This document shows positions 25,601 through 33,902 of a stretch of 37,196 bases of DNA, piece by piece. A program made the position numbers and the translations under genes. The notes under the pieces are model-generated. The model was not told where the DNA came from. It ran no database searches and worked only from the letters and a program-made list of their open reading frames with translations. The stretch comes from an uncultured Saprospiraceae bacterium. Lineage in GTDB: Bacteria > Bacteroidota > Bacteroidia > Chitinophagales > Saprospiraceae. Within the stretch, counting starts at the first letter, position 1. The number at the start of each line of letters is the position of its first letter. The stretch is taken from assembly GCA_938041325.1 (NCBI GenBank), contig CALIAG010000062.1:1-37196 (forward strand), in the 5' to 3' direction.

Positions 25601-26406
25601 ATAAACTGGAAAAAAGATCCGACAATTGGAAGAGGAATATAAAGATCGTGATTCGCATCTGTTAGTGGAAAAATATGTTGTTTTAGCGTATATTTTCCAG
25701 CGTGAGGTCCATTAGAATATGGAGGATGATGAAGTGCAATTACACAGTTTTTATTTTTATATTTCTTCACGATTCCTTCAAAGGCAAAAGCAAATGCTTC
25801 GCGACTTTTGTATTCACAACCATCATTAATTTCAGGTTCTTTGTCCCAATCTTCTAGCCACCATTCTGAATCAATGATAATCATAGCCAAGTCTTCATTC
25901 AGTTCAACAACTACTGGGCCACCACAGCCATTATCTGGTAGCCAGGTATTTCCTCGGTCGAGGTATTTTTCAACAAAGCGTTCTTGTCGTCTAACCGAAT
26001 TTAATCCATCTCCTTCCCAATCGTGATTTCCAGGAATAAAGAAAGGCTTTCCTTTGAAATCTTTTACCAAATCCATTTGAGCAATAATCTTTTTTTCTGC
26101 ATCTGCTCTAGCTGATTCGTTTTTTTTCTTTGGCAAACCTCCAGGGTATATGTTGTCTCCCAGAAAAACGGCACTACTGTTTTCATCTGCTTTGTCAAGA
26201 AGTGATTTGAATAGTCTAAAGTTTGCTGAACCATTCGGAGTCCCACCTGCATCTCCAAGAAGATACATGCTATGTTTGATTTTTAAATTAGGATCTGGTT
26301 GGTCTTTTTCCCAATCTTGTTTATCCTTGGCTATGTGAGGTTTGAAAGTGGCACAGGCTTGACAAAATAGGATTGATAATAGTACAATAATAACTCTGCT
26401 ACTCAT
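22663..26406 (-). CDS. Metallophosphoesterase with HipA/FAM20-like segment and Omp85-type outer-membrane barrel
   Basis: 1247 residues. The signal peptide MSSRVIIVLLSILFCQACA ends in a possible lipobox at C18. Residues 45-360 form a calcineurin-like phosphoesterase with D52 (LLGDAGG), D84 (FLGDNIY), N127-H128 (PGNHDW), H226 (ALHHPPY) and H307/H309 (SGHEHS). Residues about 430-660 carry YVMRAL, YLVEER, LFDLLIGDWDRHDDQW (605-620) and PRDRDQPFSKYDG. This pattern resembles the catalytic loop and metal Asp of HipA, PI4K and FAM20 folds. After a linker with a GGLDEDEI segment, the C-terminal 350 residues form a beta-barrel with FRGVRQDRF and a terminal IGHSF, typical of the BamA/TamA surface-antigen family. 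It is probably exported and anchored in the outer membrane. Substrates are unknown and the kinase-like call is by eye. Confidence 0.75.
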   Translation of the reverse strand: MSSRVIIVLLSILFCQACATFKPHIAKDKQDWEKDQPDPNLKIKHSMYLLGDAGGTPNGSANFRLFKSLLDKADENSSAVFLGDNIYPGGLPKKKNESARADAEKKIIAQMDLVKDFKGKPFFIPGNHDWEGDGLNSVRRQERFVEKYLDRGNTWLPDNGCGGPVVVELNEDLAMIIIDSEWWLEDWDKEPEINDGCEYKSREAFAFAFEGIVKKYKNKNCVIALHHPPYSNGPHAGKYTLKQHIFPLTDANHDLYIPLPIVGSFFQFIRSTVGSRQDIANPLYKKLRSKMMANVVKNGEYIFVSGHEHSISYNKVNNQHFIVSGSGSKQSATSLTDKTEFSYGKQGFSVIDFYTDGSAWTNFWVWDEENEKGKVVYRKKIKNKFEISEENIPKTFPEYDKKDEVVNTDLLNEPVKKRGGLYQTVMGKHYREMYQLKYDVPVLDLSKFEGGVKGIKRGGGYQTNSVRLESEDGHQYVMRALTKDAKRFIPYPFNQVVAAQKVVKDYYLSTHPLAATLVPPLASAAGVFHANPKIYFIPKQPALGIFNDQFGNEVYLVEERAAKNWENLESFGNSDKLVSTPDVLEKTQKNHKHIVDTRQVIRSRLFDLLIGDWDRHDDQWRWSTEKNEDDITIYKPIPRDRDQPFSKYDGLVSAFARLTMPFARQLKIYSNNIGNIKWSSYNGRHFDKTFLSEASWEMYEEIAKDMQKKLTDEVIENAFNAWPKAAVDIDAEEIGSVIKYRRDDLVNIARKHYKSVSKWSEVKGTNKKDFFQVERRSNDETYVAVFEYTKKGKKKTKIFERVFKTKDTKEIQLYGLNGKDKFHLTGKVGKGPIIRVIGGLDEDEIVDESKVSGWSKKTKIYDSLKGNKIIFGEEGENRTSDIRNLNIYNRREFHYEHNFSMLFPAFSVNQDNGFLLGATSTFYRYKFKKAPYSSLHAFSGAYSFATKGYELNYKGEFIHAVGQWDFVLNGNYKSGLYAINFFGLGNDTENDLVKRTDDLDFNRVRQSYWGFEPTLQKRFGENNGKFTLSAFVERVEVEETPNRFVTDAASNLVSDNLKGIVYGGFNGEFNYEGLDNISRPTRGIRFNTGFRWTGNMESSDDDFLKFKTSLAFYQQLNRSKSIVLATRIGMERVWGEFEFYNAPVLGGNFNFRGVRQDRFRGNATYFHNTDLRIKLATTKGGIAPVTYGITGGFDYGRVWLEGENSDTWHTSYGGGLWVAPIDFLLLNFEYFISDEQNRFVFKIGHSF

Positions 26407-26432
26407 AGGTGTTTTCTTTGGCTGTTATTTAG

Positions 26433-26506
26433 AATTGGAGTAATGATGTTTATTGTCTGGGTTATTGAAGTTATTAAAAAATATACAAATATAATCTACT
26501 CCAATT
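26433..26506. repeat. 10-bp inverted repeat flanking the phosphoesterase promoter
   Basis: AATTGGAGTA (26433-26442) and TACTCCAATT (26497-26506) are exact reverse complements 54 bases apart. On the minus strand one arm lies just upstream of the -7 element and the other lies in the transcribed leader. They cannot therefore form one RNA hairpin and would suit paired protein-binding sites. Confidence 0.4.
26486..26493 (-). promoter_or_regulatory. Candidate promoter (-7 TATATTTG) of the phosphoesterase gene
   Basis: TATATTTG on the minus strand is an exact TAnnTTTG match about 80 bases before the start codon. No TTG is present 20 bases upstream. Confidence 0.55.
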
Positions 26507-26752
26507 ATACTTTTTGAATAAATAAAAAATATGTCTAATTCGGCTTAAAAAGAAGAATTGACATCAATGTCCTGTTTTTTCTTCATTCTTCCCGCTTTAT
26601 TGACTTTGATAATTGTGAAACTTACTCTATGCGACTTATTCTTAACAGACTAAAGTCAAAAAGATCAATTATTAGGATTCTGTAATTGGTGTGACTATGA
26701 AATTAGAGCATTAAAGTTCATTTCTAGTAAAAAAAGCTCAAAGGAGGGTATA

Positions 26753-26788
26753 AAAAAACCTTGGTGAGCATTCACCAAGGTTTTTTAT
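26753..26788. terminator. Terminator after odhB
   Basis: A 15-bp perfect stem (26753-26767 with 26772-26786) around a GCAT loop, with A and T runs at the ends. It lies just past the odhB stop codon and works on the minus strand; its symmetry also allows plus-strand use. Confidence 0.85.
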
Positions 26789-26802
26789 AGAATTGAGGGT
26801 AA

Positions 26803-28047
26803 TTATAAATCTAAAAGTAAGGTTGTTGGATCTTCCAATAATTTTTTGACTTTTACCAGAAAAGTTACGGAAGTACTGCCATCAATTACTCTGTGGTCAT
26901 AAGAAAGCGCAAGGTACATCATTGGTCGAATCTTTACTTCGCCGTTGATAGCCATTGGTCTTTGTTGGATGGTATGCATTCCCAATATTGCGGATTGTGG
27001 TTCGTTGAGAATTGGAGTACTCATCATAGAACCAAATATTCCACCATTGGTAATGGCAAAGGTTCCACCTGACATTTCTTCTAAGGTCAGTTTACCAGAA
27101 CGGGCTTTCCCTGCTAGCTCTTTTATTTTTAACTCTATTTCATGAAATTTTAGAGATTCTGCATTTAAAATAGGTGGAACGACCAGCCCTGTATCGGTAG
27201 AAATGGCAATCGAAATATCTGCATAGTCGTGATAAATGACTCGGTCACCATCAATCCTTGCATTTACATCAGGCATTTCCATCAAAGTCTTGGCACACGC
27301 CTTCGTAAATAAAGACATGAAACCCAATTTTACGCCATATTTCTCAACAAATTGCTCTTGGTATTTTTTACGTAAAGCCATGATCGCAGTCAAGTCCACT
27401 TCATTGAAAGTGGTCAACATGGCAGTATTGTTTTTAGCAGAAACCAGTCGCTTAGCGATGGTTCTACGCATTCTGCTCATTTTTTTGCTTGAAGTCTCCC
27501 TGCTAAAAGAAGTGTTTGCCTGTACTGTTTTTGGAGGACTACTTGCTTCTTTTGCAGTGCTTGGTGCAGGTGAACTGGCTTTATTCTCTACCGCTTTTAG
27601 GACATCTCCTTTAGTAATTCTGCCATCTTTGCCGGTAGCGATGACTTCTGCAGTAGAAATCGCATTTTCTGCCATCAACTTTGAAGCTGCTGGAGATGGA
27701 GTTCCACTTGCATAGGATTCTTTTCCATTAGTGGCTGGTGCAGCTTCTTCTACCTTTGCCTCTGCTACTGGAGCTGGATCGGCAGGTTTAGCTGATTTGT
27801 CTGCCGTGACACTGGTATCTATTTTAGCAACCAAAGCGCCTATTTCAAGATCGTCTTCTTCATTTGCCACATAAATCAGTTTTCCAGAGGCCTCAGCAGG
27901 AAATTCCAACGTTGCTTTATCTGATTCGAATTCACAGATAGGCTCGTCAATGTTTATGAAATCTCCGTTTCCTTTCAACCATTGTGAAAGGGTAACTTCA
28001 GTAATAGATTCGCCTATAGTCGGCACTCTCATTTCAACAATACTCAT
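26803..28047 (-). CDS. odhB: Dihydrolipoyllysine succinyltransferase (E2 of 2-oxoglutarate dehydrogenase)
   Basis: 414 residues. The single N-terminal lipoyl domain ([16 protein letters not shown], then ESDKATLE with the lipoylated lysine near residue 45) is followed by an Ala/Pro-rich linker. The E3/E1-binding domain is [15 protein letters not shown]. The acyltransferase domain ends in [16 protein letters not shown], with the catalytic His near 384. The VPTIGES start and the family length point to the 2-oxoglutarate rather than the pyruvate complex. It transfers succinyl groups to CoA in the TCA cycle. The E1 gene sucA, often next to it, is not adjacent here. The preceding gene on the strand is the cyclase, 162 bases upstream. 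Confidence 0.92.
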   Translation of the reverse strand: MSIVEMRVPTIGESITEVTLSQWLKGNGDFINIDEPICEFESDKATLEFPAEASGKLIYVANEEDDLEIGALVAKIDTSVTADKSAKPADPAPVAEAKVEEAAPATNGKESYASGTPSPAASKLMAENAISTAEVIATGKDGRITKGDVLKAVENKASSPAPSTAKEASSPPKTVQANTSFSRETSSKKMSRMRRTIAKRLVSAKNNTAMLTTFNEVDLTAIMALRKKYQEQFVEKYGVKLGFMSLFTKACAKTLMEMPDVNARIDGDRVIYHDYADISIAISTDTGLVVPPILNAESLKFHEIELKIKELAGKARSGKLTLEEMSGGTFAITNGGIFGSMMSTPILNEPQSAILGMHTIQQRPMAINGEVKIRPMMYLALSYDHRVIDGSTSVTFLVKVKKLLEDPTTLLLDL

Positions 28048-28209
28048 TGATATAGAATTAGTTGTTTTTTTAAATATTATTCGAATATCGGTAATTCACT
28101 CAAGATTCCAATATTTTGATAAAGACAATTAAAAGTCTAAAAAGTTTTATAGCAAAGAAATGCACTTGGGATACAGGAGAAACGTAAAAAAAATACAAAT
28201 GTTTGAGAA

Positions 28210-31200
28210 TTATTTCAATTCTTCTTTACGCAAACGATAAATGTATCTCGGGGAATAATAAAATAGTTTTTCGTACAACTTCAGGGCAGAAGCTTTATAC
28301 CCTGAATGCTCAGGAAAAAGCTTGTAAAGCTCGTAATAAATCCCTGCCTTTTCTCTATCTTCTTCAGGATGAGACTGGAGAAGGTCCACTAGTAACTTAG
28401 TGGCATCTTTGGTCTTACCTTCAGCTCCTAATAGTCGGATTTTTAGAATTTGGGCTTCATAATGCAATTGTGGGTTTCCAATATCTTTAGAAATGTCTAA
28501 TGCATCAACGTTTGTTTTTTGAGCTTCTTCCAAATTGTCCATCTTTAGAAGAGTCAATCCTTTTTCAACCAAACTAAAGCCCAAGACAAGTTTGTTATTG
28601 ATTTCTTGTGATATATCAATCGCCTGATTGTATCTGTCCAAAGCTTTTTCAAAATATTCAAGCCGATAATAAATATCTCCTAGATTATTAACCGCTTTTG
28701 CAATGCCTTTTTTATAATTCAATTCTTCACAAAGGGAAAGACTTTTTTCGAGATAAGAAACTGCGATTTCGAAGTCCCCTTCAATTGTTCTTAATTCGCC
28801 GATCAATCCAAGAGCTATAGCGACTCCTTGCTTGTCTCCAATTTGCTCACAAATTTCAAGATCAGTAACAAAATGGTCCATTGCTTTTTGGTAATCGCCT
28901 TTCATTTGATAAACGTTTCCAATACAACCAATAGCAATTGAAGTAAGCAGTTTATTTCCTAATTCCTCACTCAAAGACAAACCTTTTTGGTAGTGCCTTA
29001 ATGCGGCATCATAATCCCCTTTTTCAAAATAAACAATCCCCAAGTTTGTATTCAAAGAGGCTTGACCTCGTTTGTCGTCTCTTTTTTCACTATTTGCTAA
29101 TTCTTCTAGTTGACAAGCAATTCCTTCATCATATTGGCCCTGGTTCATGTAGGTCAAACCCAATGTGGAAACGATTCCAGCATTCGAAAAATTGTCATCT
29201 AGTTTTTTGCTTAAATCTAGGCTTTTCGAAAAGAACTCTTTAGCCTTTTTGTATCGACCTTGTCTAAAATAAAGGTTGCCCAAGCTACCTTGGGATTTTA
29301 CCAGCCCTTTTAAATTTTCTTTTTCTTCAAAAACGTGGGAGGCTTTTTCCAAATATTTTTTAGCCTTATCGTAGTTGCCTTTTAAGATGAGAAGGTTTCC
29401 TAAATTGTTATGGCAACGAGCAATCAAAACAGTGTCTTTTTTCTTTTTCGCTTTTTGTAATGCCTTTTTATAAACCTGTTCGCAATTATCCCATTCTCCA
29501 ATCAATTCGAGGATGGAACCTTTATTTAAAAGTGTTTTAATTAAAAGAGAAGATTTTTTTTGATACTTAAGAATCTTATCATAAAACCTCAAAGCCAAAT
29601 CATTTTGAAAATTAGCTCGGGCGAATTCTGCAGCTCGCTCAAGGTACTTTCTCGTTTTTTTCTTTTTACCAGCTTGCTCGTAATGGAAAGCTAAGTCTAC
29701 ATATTTCTCTTCTATATTTTCTTTATAAATTTTTTCAATCGCTGTTGCTATTTCATAATGTAAATCGCGCAATCGGGTATGGAGTTGCATTTCGTATGCT
29801 GCCTCTCTTAATAGTGAATGTTTGAAAATATATCGCAAGTCGTTGGTGGATCTCCAGATTTGGCCTTGCTCTGCAGTTTTTATTTGTTCTTTTAAGACTG
29901 CTTGAGAATTGCCATCTTTTTTGATAAACTCTGTTTGACTTTTCATCACTTCTGATAATACAGGAAGTTCGAATTCGCGGCCAATCACAGCAGCAGCTTT
30001 TACCGTTTCTTTAACCAATAAAGACAAGCGATCAATTCTTGCCATCAAAACGGCATTAATGGAATTGGAAAGCCTGATGTTACTGTCTTTTATTGTCCAC
30101 TCTTGATTTATGGTTTCTAAGAAATTACTTTCTAGAAAATATTCCAATATCTGTTCGAGGTAAAATGGATTTCCATTTGTCGCTTTGGATAATAGATCTT
30201 GAAATGTTTTACTAATTGGTCCGTTAAGCCTAGCTTCAACAAACTTCCTAATTCCTTCTTGGCCTAAAATATTTAAATCAATATTTAAAGTTGGGACATT
30301 ATTTTCTTCCAAAACTTCGTCAAGAATAAGCTTTGGTTTTTTACCGTCGTCCGTATACCTCGAGGTAATAATTATGAAGACAGGATACTTGCGAATGCTT
30401 CTAATAAAATCGGTTAAAAATTTATTTGAATTGCTGTCGAACCAATGCCCGTCTTCCAGTTCTATTACTAAAGGATTGACAATTGAAATGGCTATAAATA
30501 AATTTGATAATGCGGCAAGCGTATTTTCATATCTGCCTTTTCCATCTAATTTTTCCCAAATGGAGTTTGCATAGTGCATCCCTATTTGAGCAGCTAATAT
30601 AGAATGCGTTCTTTCTAGTTCTTTAATGACCAAACCTCTGTCTTGGTGGGTGCAATGGCTGAGCTCTTTAATTAGTTTGCGCTGTCTTTTTTCAAAAAAA
30701 TCTTTGTTGACTTCCGGACTGTTGTCTGGAGCTTGGAAGTAAAAGTTTTTTAAAAAATAAACAAAAGGATTAAAAGGTTTTTTTAAGATTTGATCTGCCT
30801 GGCAGGTTAGCCAAATAAACTTGCTGTTAACCCGCAAGGTTTGTTTTAGCTCAAATACTAAACGGCTTTTTCCAATTCCCGCTTCCCCATAAATGTAAGC
30901 TAGGCCTGCAAAATTATTCTTAAAAATAGGTTCTGCAAAAAGATTGAGCTGTTTCAATTCAATATCTCGACTGATCAATTTGCTGGAGTACTCCTCTTGG
31001 CCTATCGTATCTTTACCTAAAAAACGGTGAGTCGGAATTTCTTTCTTTATTCCTTTATATTTCAAGTTGCCTTTTAAGTTAAAAGCAAAGCCTTTGGATT
31101 TTTGAATGTTTCCATCTACCAACACTTCTCCCCAATCTGCATAACCCATAAGCCGAGAAGCAAGATTGACGCGATTACCTACAGCAGCATATTGACACCG

Positions 31201-32220
31201 TTCTTCCCCACCTACAATACCGGTATATGCTAGTCCCGAAGTCATCCCGACTTTGAATTTGATCGAATCTAGTTTTTTATTTTGAGAAACGATATCACGA
31301 ACCGTTTGAATAAACTCCAAAGCTCTTTCAACATTGTTTTCGAAACTAACCGGAGCGCCAAATAAGCCAAACATTACACCGCCTTTATCCCCAAAATCTA
31401 CTTCTTTGAAATAACCTGAAAAATTTTGAATTTGATCCAAGACAATCGTTCCAAACTCATTAAGACTTTCATGTGTTTCTACACCTTCAAACGAAATGAA
31501 TACAGAAACCACTGTTCTAAATTCCCCAATGTCATTGTATTCGATAACTTCTGTTGGAACAAAAAGTTCTAGTGTTTGAAGATTTAAAGAAGGATTATCA
31601 TAATCTGCAAAAGAGTCAGACTCTACAGGTACCTTTTTAACGAGCTTATAATATCCAGGAGTTTTTACTTCAAAATGTTTTTCAGCGAGAGACAAATGAG
31701 TCATCAATTTGTTGTCCCAAATGATTTCGGATTGCGAGGCGATTTTTTGACTTTCTGCACAGGAGTAAATTGCTGGACCTCTGAAGTAAAATGATTTAGG
31801 ACTATCTCCTATAATTCCCCATTCGACTTCACCGACAGATAGTCCAATTTTTATACCTATAGGAAAATCTGTGAATAAAGCGTTTTCTCTTTTAAAAAGA
31901 TCTTCAATTTGACTGGCTGTTGAAAGTAAAAGTTCGGGATTGATATGACTTTCTTCAAAAGGAAAGATTCCTGTAAATGCATCTCCTGCAAAATAAGGAA
32001 TAAACCCACCTTCTTTGTAAACCAATTTGACCATTGGTTCGAAGATCTTATTCAAGGTAATGGACAGTTTTTCGGCACCTTCATTCCCTAAGTTGGTCAT
32101 GTATTCCGTCAGAGCGGTAAAACCCGAAAGGTCAATAAACATGGTGTAGGCCAAGAATTCTCCATTGCTTAGGCCTTCATGAATTTGCTTTTCAATAAAA
32201 TATGGAATAAGATTCCTCAC
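28210..32220 (-). CDS. Soluble adenylyl cyclase-like protein: two class III cyclase domains, AAA-type NTPase, TPR array
   Basis: 1336 residues, no signal peptide or membrane segment. Cyclase domain 1 (about 22-200) carries both metal aspartates, D30 in MFIDLSGFTALTE and D80 in YFAGDAF. Cyclase domain 2 (about 234-400) lacks them (S243) but has K279 in FGDKGG and the transition-state pair N352 and R356 in VGNRVNLASRLM. The usual purine-specifying Asp is Ala345. The two domains could thus form one active site. An NTPase follows, with Walker A YGEAGIGKSR (K451) and a Walker-B-like VIELEDGHW near 585. About ten TPRs run from about residue 880 to 1290. This order equals that of mammalian soluble adenylyl cyclase. 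It probably makes cAMP in response to an internal cue. The regulator is unknown, and GTP use cannot be excluded. Confidence 0.85.
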   Translation of the reverse strand: MRNLIPYFIEKQIHEGLSNGEFLAYTMFIDLSGFTALTEYMTNLGNEGAEKLSITLNKIFEPMVKLVYKEGGFIPYFAGDAFTGIFPFEESHINPELLLSTASQIEDLFKRENALFTDFPIGIKIGLSVGEVEWGIIGDSPKSFYFRGPAIYSCAESQKIASQSEIIWDNKLMTHLSLAEKHFEVKTPGYYKLVKKVPVESDSFADYDNPSLNLQTLELFVPTEVIEYNDIGEFRTVVSVFISFEGVETHESLNEFGTIVLDQIQNFSGYFKEVDFGDKGGVMFGLFGAPVSFENNVERALEFIQTVRDIVSQNKKLDSIKFKVGMTSGLAYTGIVGGEERCQYAAVGNRVNLASRLMGYADWGEVLVDGNIQKSKGFAFNLKGNLKYKGIKKEIPTHRFLGKDTIGQEEYSSKLISRDIELKQLNLFAEPIFKNNFAGLAYIYGEAGIGKSRLVFELKQTLRVNSKFIWLTCQADQILKKPFNPFVYFLKNFYFQAPDNSPEVNKDFFEKRQRKLIKELSHCTHQDRGLVIKELERTHSILAAQIGMHYANSIWEKLDGKGRYENTLAALSNLFIAISIVNPLVIELEDGHWFDSNSNKFLTDFIRSIRKYPVFIIITSRYTDDGKKPKLILDEVLEENNVPTLNIDLNILGQEGIRKFVEARLNGPISKTFQDLLSKATNGNPFYLEQILEYFLESNFLETINQEWTIKDSNIRLSNSINAVLMARIDRLSLLVKETVKAAAVIGREFELPVLSEVMKSQTEFIKKDGNSQAVLKEQIKTAEQGQIWRSTNDLRYIFKHSLLREAAYEMQLHTRLRDLHYEIATAIEKIYKENIEEKYVDLAFHYEQAGKKKKTRKYLERAAEFARANFQNDLALRFYDKILKYQKKSSLLIKTLLNKGSILELIGEWDNCEQVYKKALQKAKKKKDTVLIARCHNNLGNLLILKGNYDKAKKYLEKASHVFEEKENLKGLVKSQGSLGNLYFRQGRYKKAKEFFSKSLDLSKKLDDNFSNAGIVSTLGLTYMNQGQYDEGIACQLEELANSEKRDDKRGQASLNTNLGIVYFEKGDYDAALRHYQKGLSLSEELGNKLLTSIAIGCIGNVYQMKGDYQKAMDHFVTDLEICEQIGDKQGVAIALGLIGELRTIEGDFEIAVSYLEKSLSLCEELNYKKGIAKAVNNLGDIYYRLEYFEKALDRYNQAIDISQEINNKLVLGFSLVEKGLTLLKMDNLEEAQKTNVDALDISKDIGNPQLHYEAQILKIRLLGAEGKTKDATKLLVDLLQSHPEEDREKAGIYYELYKLFPEHSGYKASALKLYEKLFYYSPRYIYRLRKEELK

Positions 32221-32328
32221 CGAAAATATTGCTTCAGGTTGATTAAGATTATAAGACGGATAAAAATTTATGAATTTATTTCCGTCAAACTACTATATGG
32301 AAAAATACGAATTTATTACGGAGAGGTG

Positions 32329-32353
32329 TGCGTTTTTAACATTTAAAAACGCA
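32329..32353. repeat. 11-bp perfect inverted repeat between anti-sigma and cyclase genes
   Basis: TGCGTTTTTAA (32329-32339) and TTAAAAACGCA (32343-32353) are separated by only CAT. No T run follows on either strand, so it is not a standard terminator. It may be a protein-binding palindrome or a leader hairpin of the cyclase gene, whose start is about 110 bases away. Confidence 0.5.
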
Positions 32354-32402
32354 GAAATCTAATTGGAAGGCTTTCTATTACTTGAAAATTTATCTTAATG
32401 TG

Positions 32403-33176
32403 TTATTTTTTTATTTTTTGGAGCATTTCTTCTGCCTTTTTACTGTAAAACCCGTCGTCTTGAATTTGCAGTTCCTCAAAAATAATGGTCGCTTCATTCA
32501 GTTCTTTTCGTTTTAAATGCGTCAATCCAAGGTACCAAGAGCTTTCCAAGAAATAAGTTTCCGTATTAATTCGGGCAGTTTTGAAGTAATTCAGTGCTTT
32601 TTCCAATTGATTTGATTCTAAAGCAGAAAGGCCAGCATAAAAAGTAAGGTCTGCATTCTGGTTGTTTTCGAGGTATTTCTCAAAAAACAAGAGACTTTCT
32701 TTGTAATCCTTTGCACTATATGCTTCTAAAGCACCTGCTAGAGTGGCGTCAGTCTTGGCAGTATTCCCACTTCGCAAATTTGAAAGTGTACCATCAGAAT
32801 AGGTTTCGAAGTTATTTGTGAAAAGTCGATCTTCAAAATTCTGATTAAAATAAACATACATTGAAACAGTGGGAATCAATAGCATTGCGATTGCAGCAGC
32901 TAGTTTTGACCATTGAAAATTGCGCTGAGGAAGTGGTTTTATAGAAACTATTTTATGCTCTTCTTTTTCTTCAAAATAGGTATTTGAAAAAACAGCTTCA
33001 GTATCTTCTTCAAAGTTGTTGTCCTTTGCAAAGCCTTCAACTGCATCGGTACATAGTGGACAATCCAACAAGTGATTCTCAATCCTGTAATGTTGATCAT
33101 CATTTGTAGTATCGGATAAATAATCTTTGATGTCTTTCATTGAAAGACATTTTGTAGTTTCAAATATTTTGTTCAT
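32403..33176 (-). CDS. Putative zinc-motif anti-sigma factor with TPR-like periplasmic part
   Basis: 257 residues. H35, C39 and C42 (HLLDCPLC) form the HxxxCxxC motif of ZAS-type anti-sigma factors in the cytosolic N-terminus. A single membrane segment (LAAAIAMLLIPTVSMYVYF, about 92-110) follows, then helical repeats resembling TPR (for example LAGALEAYSAKDYKESLLFF and SALESNQLEKALNYF). The start codon overlaps the sigma stop (ATGA, 33173-33176), so synthesis of the pair is coupled. It probably holds the sigma factor at the membrane until a signal reaches the outer part. The signal is not evident. Confidence 0.75.
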   Translation of the reverse strand: MNKIFETTKCLSMKDIKDYLSDTTNDDQHYRIENHLLDCPLCTDAVEGFAKDNNFEEDTEAVFSNTYFEEKEEHKIVSIKPLPQRNFQWSKLAAAIAMLLIPTVSMYVYFNQNFEDRLFTNNFETYSDGTLSNLRSGNTAKTDATLAGALEAYSAKDYKESLLFFEKYLENNQNADLTFYAGLSALESNQLEKALNYFKTARINTETYFLESSWYLGLTHLKRKELNEATIIFEELQIQDDGFYSKKAEEMLQKIKK

Positions 33177-33775
33177 TCTGATATCGCATTTTCCAACAAC
33201 TTTTTAAGATTTCTTTTTCCGTTTTGAATAAAGCTTTTTACCTGCTTTTCTCCATATCCGGTTTGCAGAATAATTTCTTTGTATTTTTTGCCTTTTAAGA
33301 AAAAGAGTTCGACACAAATTTTTTGTTGATCTGGCAGTTGTTGTATTGAATCTCTAAGCTGTTTTTTGTAGTTGTTTTCTTCTTCCAAAAGTTCTGATGT
33401 AAGAGCTTCATTCTCTACATATACTTCTTCTGGATTTTCTGTCAAAGCCCAATCGTATTCTTTTCCTTGCTTCGTATTTTCTTTGCGCAAAATAGAAAGA
33501 CATTCGTTTTTTACCATGGTGTAAATCAAATGGTTGAGCGACTTTATGTTTTCCGGGTTTTTAACCAAAAGAATTTTTCCAAAAACTTGAAGCGCCAGCT
33601 CTTTGCTTTGACTTTTATCGTCTAAATACTTTAAAGCAGCGCCATAGATGAGGTGAATGTATCGAGCATAAAGCTCATTGGCAAAGGAAGGATTTTTATC
33701 CGCCTGATAATTGATCAGCAGATTTTCATCATTTTCATGTTTAAGTAATTCTCGTCTTGAAACAGTAGAAAACAT
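33173..33775 (-). CDS. ECF-type RNA polymerase sigma factor
   Basis: 200 residues with the two ECF sigma domains. Region 2 includes ELYARYIHLIYGAALKYL and LNHLIYTMVKNECLSILR. Region 4 includes LRDSIQQLPDQQKICVELFFLKGKKYKEI and a helix-turn-helix ending GYGEKQVKSFIQNGKRNLKKLL. It would direct RNA polymerase to a set of stress or envelope promoters, and is held in check by the overlapping anti-sigma gene. The linker between regions 2 and 4 is acidic. No exact TAnnTTTG promoter was found upstream; TGCTTTTG near 33800 is one mismatch away. Such genes are often autoregulated from their own sigma-type promoters. Confidence 0.87.
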   Translation of the reverse strand: MFSTVSRRELLKHENDENLLINYQADKNPSFANELYARYIHLIYGAALKYLDDKSQSKELALQVFGKILLVKNPENIKSLNHLIYTMVKNECLSILRKENTKQGKEYDWALTENPEEVYVENEALTSELLEEENNYKKQLRDSIQQLPDQQKICVELFFLKGKKYKEIILQTGYGEKQVKSFIQNGKRNLKKLLENAISE

Positions 33776-33840
33776 AGTATTCCTTCGTTAATCTCTGCCC
33801 AAAAGCAGAAAAGTTTTCAGCATAATTCATGTAAAATAAG

Positions 33841-33874
33841 AAATGTGTTTTGAAATAACATTCAAAACACATTT
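33841..33874 (-). terminator. Terminator after the DUF4837 gene
   Basis: A 14-bp perfect stem pairs AAATGTGTTTTGAA (33841-33854) with TTCAAAACACATTT (33861-33874). On the minus strand CTTATTTTA follows. It separates the DUF4837 gene from the sigma gene. The plus-strand side has TTTTTT but no gene to terminate. Confidence 0.7.
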
Positions 33875-33902
33875 TTTATTTATTGAAAAATGGGATTAAT
33901 TT

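Larger units (their letters stand above)
26407..26802. other. 396-base spacer between odhB and the phosphoesterase gene
   Basis: It holds the odhB terminator (26753-26788), the phosphoesterase promoter (26486-26493) and a 10-bp inverted repeat around that promoter (26433-26442 and 26497-26506). The stretch 26520-26750 is AT-rich with no frame, promoter or hairpin that could be supported. Confidence 0.6.

Noticed and set aside
26520-26750. Possible small RNA or small protein gene in the long spacer after odhB
   Set aside because: No promoter, terminator or frame with supporting features was found in this AT-rich stretch.
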